Made by a program: the position numbers and the translations under genes. A stretch of DNA of 64,000 nt from assembly GCA_030052745.1 (NCBI GenBank), contig JANBVO010000003.1:1364001-1428000 (forward strand), given 5' to 3'. The notes beneath the pieces were generated by a model, which did no database searches, was not told the DNA's origin, and was given only the letters and a program-made list of their open reading frames with translations. Origin of the DNA: Pleurostoma richardsiae. Taxonomy: Eukaryota; Ascomycota; Sordariomycetes; Calosphaeriales; Pleurostomataceae. This document shows positions 13,364-25,187 of the stretch, in pieces (within the stretch, counting starts at the first letter, position 1; each line of letters starts with the position of its first letter).

Positions 13364-14462
13364 AGGACGGCGTCACATGGTTAATAGCGGGCTGGCAGGG
13401 GGTGGCCAGGGGCTTGCAGGACTGGATGGGGTGTGATGATGATCACCGGGACGTGATGAGCATCAGATTACGGGGCGTTCAATGTCTTTTTTTCTTTCAG
13501 ACCGCGGTTTTATCTTGGAAACGGACTAATTGGTCTGGAATGCATTGCTGGGTCTCATAATCCTGCGGGATTGTTGTATGTCTGAGTATGGTTTCTCACA
13601 GGGTTCAATGACATGAGTTGCGGTCGTACCGTTACTGGGAGATAGAGTTGATGACTAGTTGTTTGCTCACAAATTTCCCTCTCATTGCGCGGCGTCCTGT
13701 CCTGTTGCTCGAGTTCTCAAGGCTGGCATCTGTTGTTACGATGGCCTAAGCCCGGTTTCCGTGTTCTTCGGTCTCGGATATACCACAGAAATGATCGAAG
13801 AGCACGAACACGTTCCCGTCTGCTGCTTTTCTCGGTGGGACTGCTTCTTGGGATAGGAGCTGCCGGGCAGTAGAAGTGAAACAAACCAATGCTTTACAAC
13901 CCATAAGTAGGCGCTTTTGGGATGTTGAAGGCACGTCTACCCTCAGTAAGTAGACAGCATTTCCTCCCTCTCTTGAACAAGTCGCTTGGTTCGATGAAGC
14001 GAAGGGAGCTGGCGTAAACGGACTACGATCGACTTGGAAAAGGGGTCATCACAGAGTGTTGTGAGACGCAGCTGGTGACAGCTGGCTGATGTACTTGCAG
14101 CTGGCTGCACTATGATAAGATAGCAATCTATGCCCCACCACAAGTTCAGTGTTGCTGTGTGAGTGCCCCTCCAGGTGCAATGACGACTAGACGACGAAGG
14201 CTCCCAAGGTCGGCCATTCACAGCTTCAGTGCGACGCAGTCAACTCTTTCTCATAGCGTACGCCGTGACCGAACCGAGTCGCCTATAAAGTTTGAAACCC
14301 CGCGATAGAAGCCGCTTCAAATCCTGAATTCGTGGTTTACCCGTGCTCAAACTAGGAGACAGTCACACTTTACGACTTGGCCGAGGTTACCCCTTTCTCA
14401 GGCCATACCCAGCTCGTCGCGGTCAAAACCTACTTTCTCCCGCTCAGGAATCCGACTCCAAG
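13364..14462. other. Intergenic region, myosin 3' flank and QPRT promoter
   Basis: No supported gene in about 1.1 kb. The left side is the myosin 3' flank (T-rich patches near 13485-13500). The right side is the promoter of the quinolinate phosphoribosyltransferase gene with a TATA box (listed separately). Confidence 0.5.
14284..14290 (+). promoter_or_regulatory. TATA box upstream of QPRT gene
   Basis: TATAAAG on the plus strand, 173 nt before the chosen start at 14463 and 53 nt before an in-frame upstream ATG at 14343. A TATA box usually sets initiation a few tens of bases downstream, so the upstream ATG may lie inside the transcript. Confidence 0.45.
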
Positions 14463-15458
14463 ATGTCTACTATGTATGAGATGGCCCTGGACCACGGGTC
14501 GCTGGAGCACCTGCTGCCGGCGTCCTGGAAGGCGATGATCACGGCTTGGCTGGCGGAGGACACGCCCTCGTTCGACTACGGCGGCTTCGTGGTGGGCGAC
14601 GTGCCGCGCACGGCGACGCTCTGGGGCAAGAGCGCGGGCATCCTGGCCGGCGTCCCCTTCTTCAACGAGGTGTTCCTGCAGTGCGGCTGCTCGGTCGAGT
14701 GGCACGCCCGCGAGGGCAGCGTCGTGGAGTCGGCGCGGGCGATCGGCCACGGCGGCAAGACGCGGCTGGCGACGGTCACGGGCCCGGCGCGGGGCATCCT
14801 GCTCGGGGAGCGGGTGGCGCTCAACATCCTGGCGCGGTGCAGCGGCGTCGCCTCGATGAGCAGGGCGATGCTGCTCAACCTGCGCAGCGCGGGGTTCCGG
14901 GGCCGGCTGGCCGGCACGCGCAAGACGACGCCCGGGTTCCGGCTGGTGGAGAAGTACGGCATGATGGTGGGCGGCGCGGACACGCACCGCATGGACCTGT
15001 CCTCGATGGTGATGCTCAAGGACAACCACGTGTGGAGCCGGGGCAGCATCACGCAGGCGGTGCGGGCAGCCAAGAGCGCGGCCGGGTTTGCGCTCAAGGT
15101 CGAGGTTGAAGTACAGAGCACTGCAGAAGCGGAGGAGGCCATCGAGGCGGGCGCAGACGTCGTGATGCTAGACAACTTCACCGGCGCAGAGGTCAAGACC
15201 GCGGCGAGGGCGCTCAAGGAGAAGTATGCCGGCAGGAAGGATTTCCTGCTAGAGGTATCGGGGGGCTTGAACCTTGGTAACGTGGAGATGTTTGTGACGA
15301 ATGGTATGTCTATCACGCACTAGGCAGAACAATCCACTGCTTTACTACATTCCCGGACAGACAGCTAACAGGTCTCACCAGATGTCGATGTTCTCTCAAC
15401 GAGCGCCCTCCACCAGGGAGTAGCTCACGTGGACTATTCCTTAAAGATCGACCACTGA
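14463..15458 (+). CDS. bna6: Quinolinate phosphoribosyltransferase (nicotinate-nucleotide pyrophosphorylase)
   Basis: Exons 14463-15303 and 15382-15458, intron 78 nt (GTATGT..CACCAG), 305 residues. It converts quinolinate plus PRPP to nicotinate mononucleotide, CO2 and pyrophosphate, the step that joins the kynurenine pathway to NAD synthesis. Seen: an N-terminal QPRTase domain (AWLAEDTPSFDYGG at 28-41), then the barrel with TRKTTPG at 152-158, HRMDLSSMVMLKDNH at 175-189, the EVEV strand, and the EVSGG phosphate loop at 264-268. The second exon supplies the conserved end DVDVLSTSALHQGV..VDYSLKI, which confirms the splice. The start at 14463 gives the usual family length; an in-frame ATG at 14343 would add 40 Arg/Leu-rich residues. 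Its neighbours are not other NAD-synthesis genes. Confidence 0.95.
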
Positions 15459-16412
15459 TGGACGATGTCAGGGGTGGTTATAGTGACTGGCGATATCGAC
15501 CTGGAACGACGATTACAGAGCCTTAACGTGCTGGCTGGTGTCTAGAAACGAGGACATAGAGGAGCTGATTACTGCGGATTCAGTATTGCTAACGACTTAT
15601 GTATGATATCACCGATTTGCAATAAAATGCGGTTACGATCCCAGAGACGCTGTCATTTTCAGCTGTGGCCGCCATCCTCACCTTGAACCTCCAAGCATGC
15701 CATTGGCTGGATAGGGACAGTTGTGATATGAGAAAAGGGTGATGTTAACGTGAGACCCCGTCAGCCGGAGGAAGCTAATGCAGCTAAGACGCTGCCACCG
15801 GGGATAAGGTTTCGGGATGGACGCCGGAGGCGCACCTGCAGGACAAGTTCCTTTCGCTCTGCCATTCTTGGCAGCATGAAGATGCAGTCATGCATGATCA
15901 AGCAGCGTATAACATGCAGTGTGTTTACGTGTGTTGATGCTTTCCGTATGTGTTCTTTGTGCGTACTTGGATGACGCTCGAGGTCTCGTCAGTGAGAAGT
16001 CGGATGGCAAACAAGTGCCGTCACGTCCCGTAGGTTGTCTTGAACAAACACTGTGTCTCGAGAGAATATCATATCTATCCCTAATGACAACTACGTCGTT
16101 TGCCTTTTATGGTAATAATTTTACTTCAATGCTTGGGGACGGCTGGACGTGTTGATGAGCCCATTCGGCAAAGGTCGTCCACTCCACACCCACTAACACC
16201 GGCACTGCTGACCCTGGCAGCCCTGCATGCATTATCCCCGAGGTCGTAGGTGTACCTTTGTATCGCGTCTCAACACATCTTTGGGATCCAGCACAAGTAT
16301 AAAACAGAGAAGTGGAAGGCAGATGGAAGACATTCTCAAAGCGCTTAGACAGAACCTACCAAATATATGCCTGACCATCTTCCATCTGTAATGCTCACCT
16401 GGTACCGTCAGA
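15459..16412. other. Intergenic region, QPRT 3' flank and SDR promoter
   Basis: No supported gene. An AATAAA at 15621-15626, 163 nt past the QPRT stop, is a plausible polyadenylation signal. The rest should include the promoter of the dehydrogenase at 16413; no clear TATA box or other motif is seen. Confidence 0.45.
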
Positions 16413-17688
16413 ATGGGTGGCCTGTCGTTGACGCAGATGTACCCGCCTCCTCCAACCTTCACGGAGAAGCAGGTCCCTGATCTTCATGGAAAGGTAGCTA
16501 TGCTTCACTAACACAGAGAGGCAATCTCCGCCCTCTGGTACTTCGGTGTCGACATCACAACAGTTGCTGACCACACGAACTCCCTTCACAGGTATACCTC
16601 ATAACCGGCGCGACCTCCGGCATAGGCGAGGCCCTCGCCGGCATCCTCTACTCCCGCAACGCGACCGTCTTCCTCGCCGCGCGCTCCCCCTCCAAGGCCG
16701 ACGCCACCATCGCCTCCCTCCGCGCCGCGCACCCCACCTCCGCCGGCGCCCTGGCCCCCGTGGCCTGCGACCTCGCCGACCTGGCCTCGGTCCGCGCCGC
16801 CGCCGCCGCCTTCCTCTCCCACCCGGCCAACCCCGGCGGCGCCCTGCACGCGCTCTTCCACAACGCGGGCCTGCTGGTGCCGCCGCGCGGCAGCGCCACG
16901 GCGCAGGGGCTGGAGGTCCAGATGGGGGTGCACTGCGTGGGGCCGCAGCTGCTGACGCGACTGCTGGAGGGGGCGCTGCGGGGGACGGCGAAGCGCGAGG
17001 GGGAGGAGGGGTGGACCGGGGGCGTGAGGGTCGTGTGGGTGAGCAGCCTGGGGTCGACGCTGGCGCCGCCGGAGGGAGGGGTGGACGTGGATAATCTGGA
17101 TTATCACAGGGATGAGAGCCAGCTGGCAAAGTATAACATCAGCAAGGCGGGGGAGGTCTTCCTTGCTGGGGTCTGGGCGGAGAGGCTGAAGGATGATGGG
17201 ATCGTGAGTGTGGTGAGTTTGCTTGTCATATTCCCTCCCCTCCTTGACTTCCGTGATTTGAGGGTCTGACAAGGAGTCGGGAACAAAAGGTGCTCGACCC
17301 TGGGAACCTGAAGACGAACCTGCAGAGCAACTTCGGGAACGAGGTCAGCCGCATCGGCTCCAAGATCCTCAACTTGTTCCTGCACCCGCCGATCAAGGGC
17401 GCGTACACGATCCTCTTCGCCGGCCTGTCTCCCGAGGTGACCGTGGAGAAGGCGTGCGACCACTCTCTCTGGGGTGAGTTCATCTCGTTCTGTTGAAGTC
17501 TGTTCATCTGCGAGCTTAGAGAAGCTGACATCGTCCATTTCCGCTCGGCAGTGTACCCTTGGGGAAGGCTATACAAGTATCCCCGTAAGGACATCGTGGC
17601 CGGGTTCAAGCCCGAGTCCGAAGGCGGCACTGGTAAGGCAATGAAGTTTTGGGACTGGTGCGAGAAGCAGATCCAGGAGTATTTGTGA
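16413..17688 (+). CDS. Short-chain dehydrogenase/reductase
   Basis: Four exons: 16413-16493, 16592-17212, 17290-17473 and 17552-17688. The introns are 98, 77 and 78 nt, frames join cleanly, and the product is 340 residues. Seen: a Rossmann nucleotide-binding motif TGATSGIG at 32-39, the HNAGLL strand motif, serine in VWVSSLGS, and the catalytic YNISK with Y208 and K212, followed by LDPGNLKTNL where SDRs show a PG motif. Known: classical SDRs of the retinol-dehydrogenase/WWOX-like type are NAD(P)-dependent oxidoreductases acting on carbonyl or alcohol groups; substrates cannot be read from sequence. The first exon encodes only 27 residues ahead of the Rossmann fold, as is common in fungal members. 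Exon 2 is markedly GC-rich (long runs of CGCC-type codons). No biosynthetic partner genes adjoin it. Confidence 0.9.
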
Positions 17689-20497
17689 GCGGTCAGTTAT
17701 GGAGGATGGATAACAGTTGATGAGCAATCCCAAGTTGCGGCTGCGTTGTCTCCCATGTTATGGTAGTCTAGAGCAGCGGAGGTCTTTCACCTTAAAGCCA
17801 GTTGCAGAACACGACAACTGGAAGTTGATTTTTAACTGATAAGCTGAGCCAGGACACGGAATTGATCACTTAGAAATTCAGCTTAGGATGTCCCTCGTCG
17901 ATAGATAGTCTGGGGAATCGGTCCTGAGGACGTTGAGTCAACACGCAATATTGGAGTCATTCCTCCCCGGGGCTCGACGTTCTCTAGGCAAGAGGTAAGA
18001 AAGTGGAATGAGGGAGCTTGGACGTAATACGCATGAAAATGAGAGCTTCCTCCCCTCTCCATCCCTTTTGGCAAGGGACCTGCTCATCAAGGGAGCACGA
18101 CGCGTACGATGCCCCCTTGGTTGCCGGCGCTGGACGGCCAATACCGCGTCGTCACAAACATTCTCCTTCTCGAGGAATTCCACTGGCCACGTACTACACA
18201 AACAGGTCGGGGAGCTGCAGGGCTGCTGCAGAGGCGTCGTTGCCGTCTAGCCGATTCTGCAGCATCCCGAGATCTCACGGATCGACGCCCCAACCCTCAT
18301 GTATCAGTCACCCACGTCTCCCGACGCAGACGGGGAAGACGGAGCCAGAGGATATATAGTTGGGCCAAGTGGCGCTCAATGATCCCACGAGACACTGTCT
18401 TAGACTATGGCAGTTGACATGTCTGATCGTACCATAGGAAGGAGATCTGCACAGAGGACAACGTTGAAGAGCACAGGGGTATCCCCTTCTCCATTGGTCG
18501 GAATGATAACCGTTGAAAGGAAAGGCTTCCTGCGTGCGCTTCGTGCCACCCGAGTCAAGCGCCTGTGTTGATGCGTCTGTACGTGGGACGTCGCTTTCTG
18601 AGACACGAGCATCGCCAACGCCCGCCGGCGGCGCGGGAGAGTAGGGGACAGAGTGGCGCTAGCCAGTAGCTACGCACGCAGTACATACGTGCGTCTTCGA
18701 TGCCGATACGCCGGTTGCCGTCTTCATGGGCTGTCTCGGCACTGGTAACTATACACGTGCGGTTTCTGGGCGCTGTCGAAACTCGCAGACCCCCGACCAA
18801 GTATGCAGGCGAGTGGGGAAGATGTCACTCCGCCTGGAGGCGCTGACGACGCCCGCCCGGCAGGTGGGCGGCTACTTGCCACCGAGGACGCCGCAAACGG
18901 AAAAGGAGATTTATAGTTTACCATTTTGTCCGTCCTCTGGGGCGCAGACAGAGCATCATCTTGTGTGAAGCCGGGCGTTGTTGTCGCCGTTGCGACTTCT
19001 CGGGATCCTTCAGCTCTCTTCACCCTTGGTAAGCGGGTAAGGAAACAAGGAGAAACTGAGGGCCATATCGGTTTACCGGATATGGAAGCTTGTATCAAAG
19101 CTCAAATTGGATCATCACGGGCAGTGCCTTAGTGCCAACGCTAGATTGAAGTCTTGGCGATGATCAGTGGGGGTTGGCCGTTTGTTTCATCTTTTGGACC
19201 CGTTTGCTGCATTTGACACCTTTCTCAACTGAGGACCGCCGAAGAGACAGACAGATGGAGGAGAACATCAGACTGACGACACCTCGCGGGGAGTGTGCCT
19301 GTTCCGGCGAGGAATTGAGGACAGTATTTTCCCCTCCTATCCGAGGTGGAATGAGCCGAATGTGCGTCGGAAGCGGTGGGGCGTGAGCTTCGTATGCCCT
19401 GTCTATGTGAAACCCGGTGTTCCTTCAACTGCAATTCTGCCTTGAAGAGTACTGAAGAGATATTTCCCTTGCTGAAGGCGAGGGGCGAGGCATCGGAGAG
19501 TCCTCCGACGCGAGAATGTGAGGAGGGAGATCAGAGAGTTGACAACCTGGAAGATCCCCCTCGAGTTAAGACGTGATGTGGTTGTTACACCTTTTTTTCT
19601 CGGCACCAGACGCTCGGGCTAGGAATCCCTGGTGAAGCATCTCTTGGCGCAGATCGGCGCTCGGGAGCAATCACCGCCTGCATCCCAAGATAACAACAGT
19701 CGAGTGCGTGCCTGTATGATCTTCCTCAGGCCCCCATGCATTTATCCGTTGTCCGTTCGAATCAAAAGGCGCCGTCACACCCCAAATCCCCTCTTGCTGC
19801 CCGCTTCGTTGCTCCGTCCCCAAGCTTCCCGGTCTAGCTCGCTCTTCATCCCCATCTGTCGTGTTGTGCTGTGTTTGTGTGGTGTGTGCATCGAGCTTGG
19901 GCTGCTTGGCTAGCTTGCGTCTGCCGCCGACCTTCCGACGACTCCCTGCATCGGTTGCCAGGGTTGCTTACGTCTCGTCCTTTCGGTCCCTCTTCCTGAC
20001 ATCGCACCTCCTTGTTCGGCGCCCGGTTTTCAATTTTCTCCCTCGGATCCTGACTCTGCTTCTTTCTTCCTCTCACTTCTTTTCTGGCCTCGGCAATCTC
20101 CAGAGTCCGACAGTATAAGCGTCGCGGTGATTCGCGGTTGCCACCCAATACGACTATAACGTATTGCCGGTATCAGCCACATCGACCAGCCCTTGGCACA
20201 CCCCACGTCACTGCGTCAGAGCGTTTCAACAGGGTCTCTCCGGGAACAAAGAAAAAAAAACTGGGGGCTGTTGAGACACGCCAGCCAGACACGCCAGCCA
20301 GCACAGCCAGCCGTGCGAGGCCTCGTCGATAAACTTCTCTTTGATTTCCCTTCCAGACGTCATCTCGTTCGATTCGTTCTCAATCGATCATCAATCCCGT
20401 ATATCCTCCTCCCCTGCCTTCGAGCCGTCCTCGATGTCTCGCCGGTGAAACCGAGACTGTCAATCACCCCAACGGGCCCGGGAGCACGCCGTTCAAG
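17689..20497. other. Intergenic region and long leader of GT32 gene
   Basis: No supported gene in 2.8 kb. Open frames are under 125 codons, lie on both strands and lack recognisable motifs. From about 19730 to 20497 the plus strand is strongly pyrimidine-rich, as in fungal core promoters and long 5' leaders ahead of the GT32 start. This section includes a purine run (GAAAAAAAAAC near 20250-20261) and a 13-bp tandem repeat (listed separately). Confidence 0.45.
20274..20312. repeat. 13-bp tandem repeat in GT32 leader
   Basis: Two exact copies of AGACACGCCAGCC (20274-20286 and 20287-20299) are followed by a decayed third copy built on CAGCC. It lies about 200 nt upstream of the GT32 ATG, probably within the leader. 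Confidence 0.7.
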
Positions 20498-21701
20498 ATG
20501 CTCACCTTCCGCCGCGCCCTGATCGCGGCGGGCCTCTTCATCACCATCTTCTACCTCACGACACGATCACATCCCGTCGCGCAGCAGCCCAAGGCCGACC
20601 CCGTCGTCCCTGCCGAGTTCCCCAAGGCCAATGGCATCCCCGACTCCTCGCGGCAGCCCTCCACGACTTCACCCTCCCCAGCGTCCGACGACAAGACCGG
20701 CCTCCAGCCCCAGCGCGGCAAGCAGCATGGGTCTCCTGCGGGCCAGAAGACGCTACAAGACCTCTCTAAGCTGTCCCTCTACGACAAGCTCGCGTACCAG
20801 TTCCCATACGACGTCGAGACTAAGTTTCCCGCATACATCTGGCAGACCTGGAAGTGGACTCCCGCCAACACTGAGTTCGCCTTCCGCGAGCAGGAGGCGA
20901 CGTGGACAGAGCAGCACCCAGGCTTCATCCACGAGGTGATCACGGATACCGTCGCGAACCACCTCCTGCGACTGCTCTACGCCTCTGTCCCTGAGGTCCT
21001 CGAGGCTTATGACGCCCTTCCACTCCCCGTCTTGAAGGCGGATTTCTTCAGGTACCTCATATTGCTAGCCCGAGGAGGTATCTATTCGGACATCGACACC
21101 TATGCCATCCGCAGCGCGCTCGAATGGATTCCCGAGAGCGTCCCACGCGAAGCCGTAGGCCTAGTCATTGGTATCGAGGCGGATCCCGACCGCCCCGACT
21201 GGGCGGAATGGTACTCGCGGCGCATCCAGTTTTGCCAGTGGACTATACAGAGCAAGCCGGGGCATCCCATCCTCCGACAAGTCATATCCCGGATCACGGC
21301 CGAGACGCTGCGGCAGAAGCGCGCCGGAATGCTCCAGAATGTCAAGGACAAGAACGTGATAGAGTTCACGGGGCCCGCCGTCTGGACGGACATGATCTTT
21401 GAATACTTCAACGACGAGCGCTACTTCGACATGACGGGGAGCCCCGGGCCCATAGACTGGCGGAACTTCACGGGCATGGAGGTCGCCAAGAGGGTGGGCG
21501 ACGTGATCGTCCTGCCCATCACCTCCTTTTCCCCGGGCGTGCAACAGATGGGCGCCAAGGACTACGATGATCCAATGGCATTTGTGAAGCACGACTTCGA
21601 AGGTAAGCTCGGTATGCCTGCTGCGCCCACGATATTCTCGCTGACTTGGACTGCTTCTAGGCACCTGGAAGCCCGAGAATGAGCGCCACATTGGCGGCTG
21701 A
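20498..21701 (+). CDS. GT32 family glycosyltransferase (Och1-like type II membrane protein)
   Basis: Exons 20498-21602 and 21661-21701, intron 58 nt (GTAAGC..CTGAC..CTTCTAG), 381 residues. Seen: a short basic N-terminus then one hydrophobic anchor (about residues 7-22), a Pro/Ser-rich stem to about 85, then the catalytic region with IWQTWKW at 114-120 and the family pattern ADFFRYLILLARGGIYSDID, whose DxD (D198, D200) binds the Mn-nucleotide sugar. The small last exon gives the conserved ending FEGTWK..ER. Known: GT32 contains Och1/Hoc1 and Sur1-type mannosyltransferases of the Golgi, acting on N-glycan outer chains or inositol phosphoceramide. Inference: a Golgi type II mannosyltransferase of the Och1/Hoc1 kind; the exact acceptor is uncertain. 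Transcribed alone, with a long pyrimidine-rich leader. Confidence 0.92.
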
Positions 21702-23044
21702 GACACGTCCGCCGGTTCGAAATTCTTCAACTGTGTTATCTACATAAGGGGGCAGCATACGCGAGGCGTAATCCAGGAGTCCGGTCTTTGGTGATCCTTC
21801 TTACCAAAAAGTAACAAGCCACGGATCAACGACGATATAGCCCTTGATTTCGGGCTGAATAGAGTTTATAGAGAGGGACTTTTGCAGCAACTTCTAAGTT
21901 TAGGGCGCGTCTGATGGAAGCCGAGGGTCTTCCTCGAAACAACGGGGGCGGCATTGAGCAAAGGGCTGTAAAAGGTTTTCATGGCACGCAGAACGGGCAT
22001 ATCTACGACATCCACGACACTTGAGAGAATAAACGTGGGCGGTTAATAAACCTGAGGCCGAGCCGCTTCGCTCTTCCGCGAAACGTCTCGTCCGCCGCCA
22101 CCACGCTTCCTGTATATATATCGGCTTTGCCGTCCTGCATGTCTCATACGCTCTCCAGTGCCTCCCTTCCAAACGGCAGAGGCCGCAAATTTGCGGCCCA
22201 GCGATCTGAAGAATATAAAGGATCTCGTGCGTCCATCCCATCCGTACCGATTGCCCAGTATCTGTGGCCCCTTCACTCTTCTGCCACGCATTCCTGTTTC
22301 CTCATCGGGCAATGAGCTAATGTGAAGCTGAAACGCTGCAGCCAGAGCTCATCTCTCTCGTCTAAACTCATAACGGTACTGTTTACCACCGTTCCTTATG
22401 TCAGCGCCAAGTGTCCAGCTTTCCCCCCAAACTTCCCGCCATTAACTTCCGTCACACTAACAGATCTTCCCCGCAAGCCACCCGAGGCCCGCCAACCCCC
22501 GCATTCTGGGGGAGGCACTCGAGGGGGGCAGACGCGGGGAAAGCTGCCGCCATGGAGCGAACTCCGGGGGGGTGATCGGTCTCGGTGGTTCTCTGGGGCG
22601 ATGTAGTTCCGAGACAAGTGTCCTCGTCGGCTTCTCGCTTTGGCCTTCACAGCAGTTGCACTCTCTGCCATCCTCAACACTCATACCCCGCCGAGTCTTG
22701 GGGCAGCTGATGGTCTACGAACAGTCTCATTCTTTTGGGGGGACATCTGGCGCCGTGTCTTTAACATCATGCCGCCGAGTCACAGAGTCCTCCGGGCATG
22801 GTCAGCATTCCGGATGCGGGGACTTCCCAGCCCCGGGCGGCTCTGTTGCGAGAGGAGCTTCGCGCCGTCAGCGGGACGTGGGAGACTGTCGGTGAGAGGG
22901 TATGCCGCTTTGAGATACAGTATCTCTCAAGGACCTAGCGAGGTATGATTCGTGTGTCTTCTCCTGTCCTTCTCATCCAAGTTACGGTTCAGAATTGCAT
23001 GTCATTGAAGATGTCCTAGTCAGCGCGGGCTTCGAGGGTTCCAG
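21702..23044. other. Intergenic region, GT32 3' flank to acyl-CoA synthetase
   Basis: No supported gene in about 1.3 kb. A TATATATA tract lies at 22114-22121 and short G/C-rich tracts near 22500-22560. Open frames here are small and overlap on both strands. The right end should hold the acyl-CoA synthetase promoter. Confidence 0.4.
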
Positions 23045-25187
23045 ATGGATGTGTTACTGGAGAATGCACGTGCTGTTTGTTCATTGGAGTCTCAAGTGAG
23101 ATTCTGTCCGGGAGAGCTAGAGCGGCTGAAGGAGCCCGAATGTGGTTGTGTCAGCGAGATATCATTCTTGAACTGAAGGACCTGTTCCATTGGCCCAGGA
23201 TCATCACTCCCACCAAACTCATGTATGTTTGATCGAGCGCGGCTGACATCATCAACAGCCGCCATTACTTCCGCACACCATTCCTGAGCATTTCGCGTCT
23301 GTCGTCTCCAAGTTCGGCGACCGGCCCGCAGTAATTGCTCGAACGCCGACGACCAGCCCAGACTCCTTCTCGGATCCCCTCAGCTCACCGGCGCCGGCCG
23401 CTCAGGAGACTATACTCACATACGCTGCTCTTGATGCCGCCTCCAACTCGCTGGCCCACGCGCTGCGCTCGCTCGGCGTCAAGAAGGGCGACCGCGTGGC
23501 CGTTAGCCTGGGCAACTGCGCCGAGTTCGCGACGCTCACGTATGCCGTCTTCAAGCTCGGAGCGATACTCGTGCCCCTGAACCCGGCGTTCAACGCCAAG
23601 CAGGTTGTTGCCGCGCTGAAGCACCTTGAGGTCGAGCTCCTCATCATCGGCGCGGTCACCGACCTGGCCTATAAGCCGTGCAGGGGCCGCAGCAACCTGC
23701 CCCTGCTCCAGAGCCTGGTTCCGAATTTGAGGTCAGGGAAGATCGAGTCTCCTGACGTCCCGTCTCTCAAGACGGTGGTAGTCGTGGACAATGCCCCCTC
23801 GCACCCCCTCGTATCCTTCCCCTTGGGCACTTACCAATCCCTGACCCCGTACTCCACCTTGCTAGATGACGCCTCCTCCGCACCCCCCAGCTCAACACGC
23901 TCGGTGACACCGGACTCGGCCCTCGACCCCTCCGAGACGATCAACATCCAGTTCACATCTGGCACGACGTCCCACCCCAAGGCGGCGATGCTGTCACACA
24001 CCTCGATCCTCAACAACGGGGCTTTCATCGCTCACCGCATGGGCCTGGACCCCTTAGACATCATCGTCTGCCCGCCACCGCTCTTCCACTGCTTCGGCTC
24101 CGTGCTGGGCTACATGGCGACGGCCACCACCGGGGCCGCCATCGCCTTCCCCTCGCCCGCCTTCGACCCAGCCGCCTCGCTGCGCACCGCCGCCGACCAC
24201 CGGGCCACGGGCCTGTACGGCGTGTCCACCATGTTCGTCGCCATGCTCGAGCTCGTCTCCTCGGCCTCCTCCTCTTCTTCCTCTCCGGTGCTCTCCCGCG
24301 AGGACGCCGCCGCCCTCCCCACCCACCTCCGCAAGGGCATCGCCGCGGGCTCCTCGGTCCCGGAGCCGCTCATGCGCCGGCTGTACGCGGCCCTGGGCCT
24401 GCGCGACCTCGTCATCTGCTACGGCATGACCGAGACGGGCCCCGTCAGCTGCATGACCAGCCCCGCGGACCCGGAGGCCAGGCGCGCGGACAGCGTGGGC
24501 CGCGCGATGCCGCACACGCGCGTCAAGGTCGTGGACCCGGCGGACCGGCGGAGGGTGCTGCCCGTCGGGGAGAGGGGCGAGCTCGCGGCCAGCGGGTACC
24601 TGGTCATGCGGGGGTACTGGGGGGACGAGGCGCGGACGGGGGAGGTGAGGGTGCTGGAGCGGGACGACGACGACGAGCAGCAGGACGGCGGGGTTGGGGA
24701 GGGTGGGAGCGGCGGCAGCAGGGTGTGGATGTACTCGGGGGACGAGGCGTGCATGGACGCGGAGGGGTACGTGCAGATCACGGGGCGGATCAAGGACCTG
24801 ATCATCCGCGGCGGGGAGAACATCCACCCGCTGGAGATCGAGAACTGCCTGTTCCAGCACCCGCTCGTGGCGGAGGCGAGCGTGGTCGGCGTGCCGGACG
24901 AAAAGTACGGGGAGTGCGTGGGGGCGTTCGTGATGCCGCACAGGGGGGTGAGGACCATCGAGGATGATGGGGGCGGCGCCGGGGATGGGAAGGAGGGGGC
25001 GCACGGGACGCTGAGGAAGGAGGACGTCCGCGAGTGGGTGCGGACGCACTTGTCGTCGCACTTGGTGCCGAAGCACGTCTTCTGGGTCGACGAGTACCCC
25101 AAGACGGCGAGCGGCAAGATCCAGAAGTACAAGCTGCGAGATTTGGCGAAGAAGCTGGTGCATGGGAGCGGTGCTACGGAGTCGTAG
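23045..25187 (+). CDS. AMP-dependent acyl-CoA synthetase/ligase
   Basis: The main exon 23259-25187 (642 codons) is certain. A 17-codon first exon at 23045-23095 with a 163-nt intron (GTGAGA..CTGAC..CAACAG) is my best reading, because an in-frame TGA just upstream of 23259 requires a splice there. On that model the protein has 659 residues. Seen: PPLLPHTIPEHF at the exon join, A3 motif TSGTTSHPK near 250-258, A5 YGMTETG near 405-411, A7 YSGD near 509-512, A8 GRIKDLIIRGGENI near 526-539, and PKTASGKIQK with catalytic K637. Known: ANL-superfamily enzymes activate a carboxylate with ATP and transfer it to CoA; the organisation fits medium-chain/ACSF2-like fatty acyl-CoA synthetases. There is no C-terminal SKL-type peroxisomal signal (it ends GATES). 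A polar insert (DDDDEQQDGG, then Gly/Ser) sits just before A7. It converges on the secreted-protein gene. Confidence 0.88.

Noticed and set aside
19690-19780. A GTTCGAATC string resembling a tRNA B box
   Set aside because: No matching A box, acceptor stem or anticodon arm can be folded around it.
24054-25163. A 369-codon antisense frame in the acyl-CoA synthetase
   Set aside because: It arises from GC-rich codon use; Arg/His/Val/Pro-rich composition with no motif, while the plus strand has all ANL motifs.
16413-25187. A biosynthetic gene cluster joining the dehydrogenase, GT32 and acyl-CoA synthetase
   Set aside because: The genes are 1.3-2.8 kb apart, no backbone synthase, transporter or cluster regulator adjoins, and the GT32 gene fits ordinary Golgi glycosylation.
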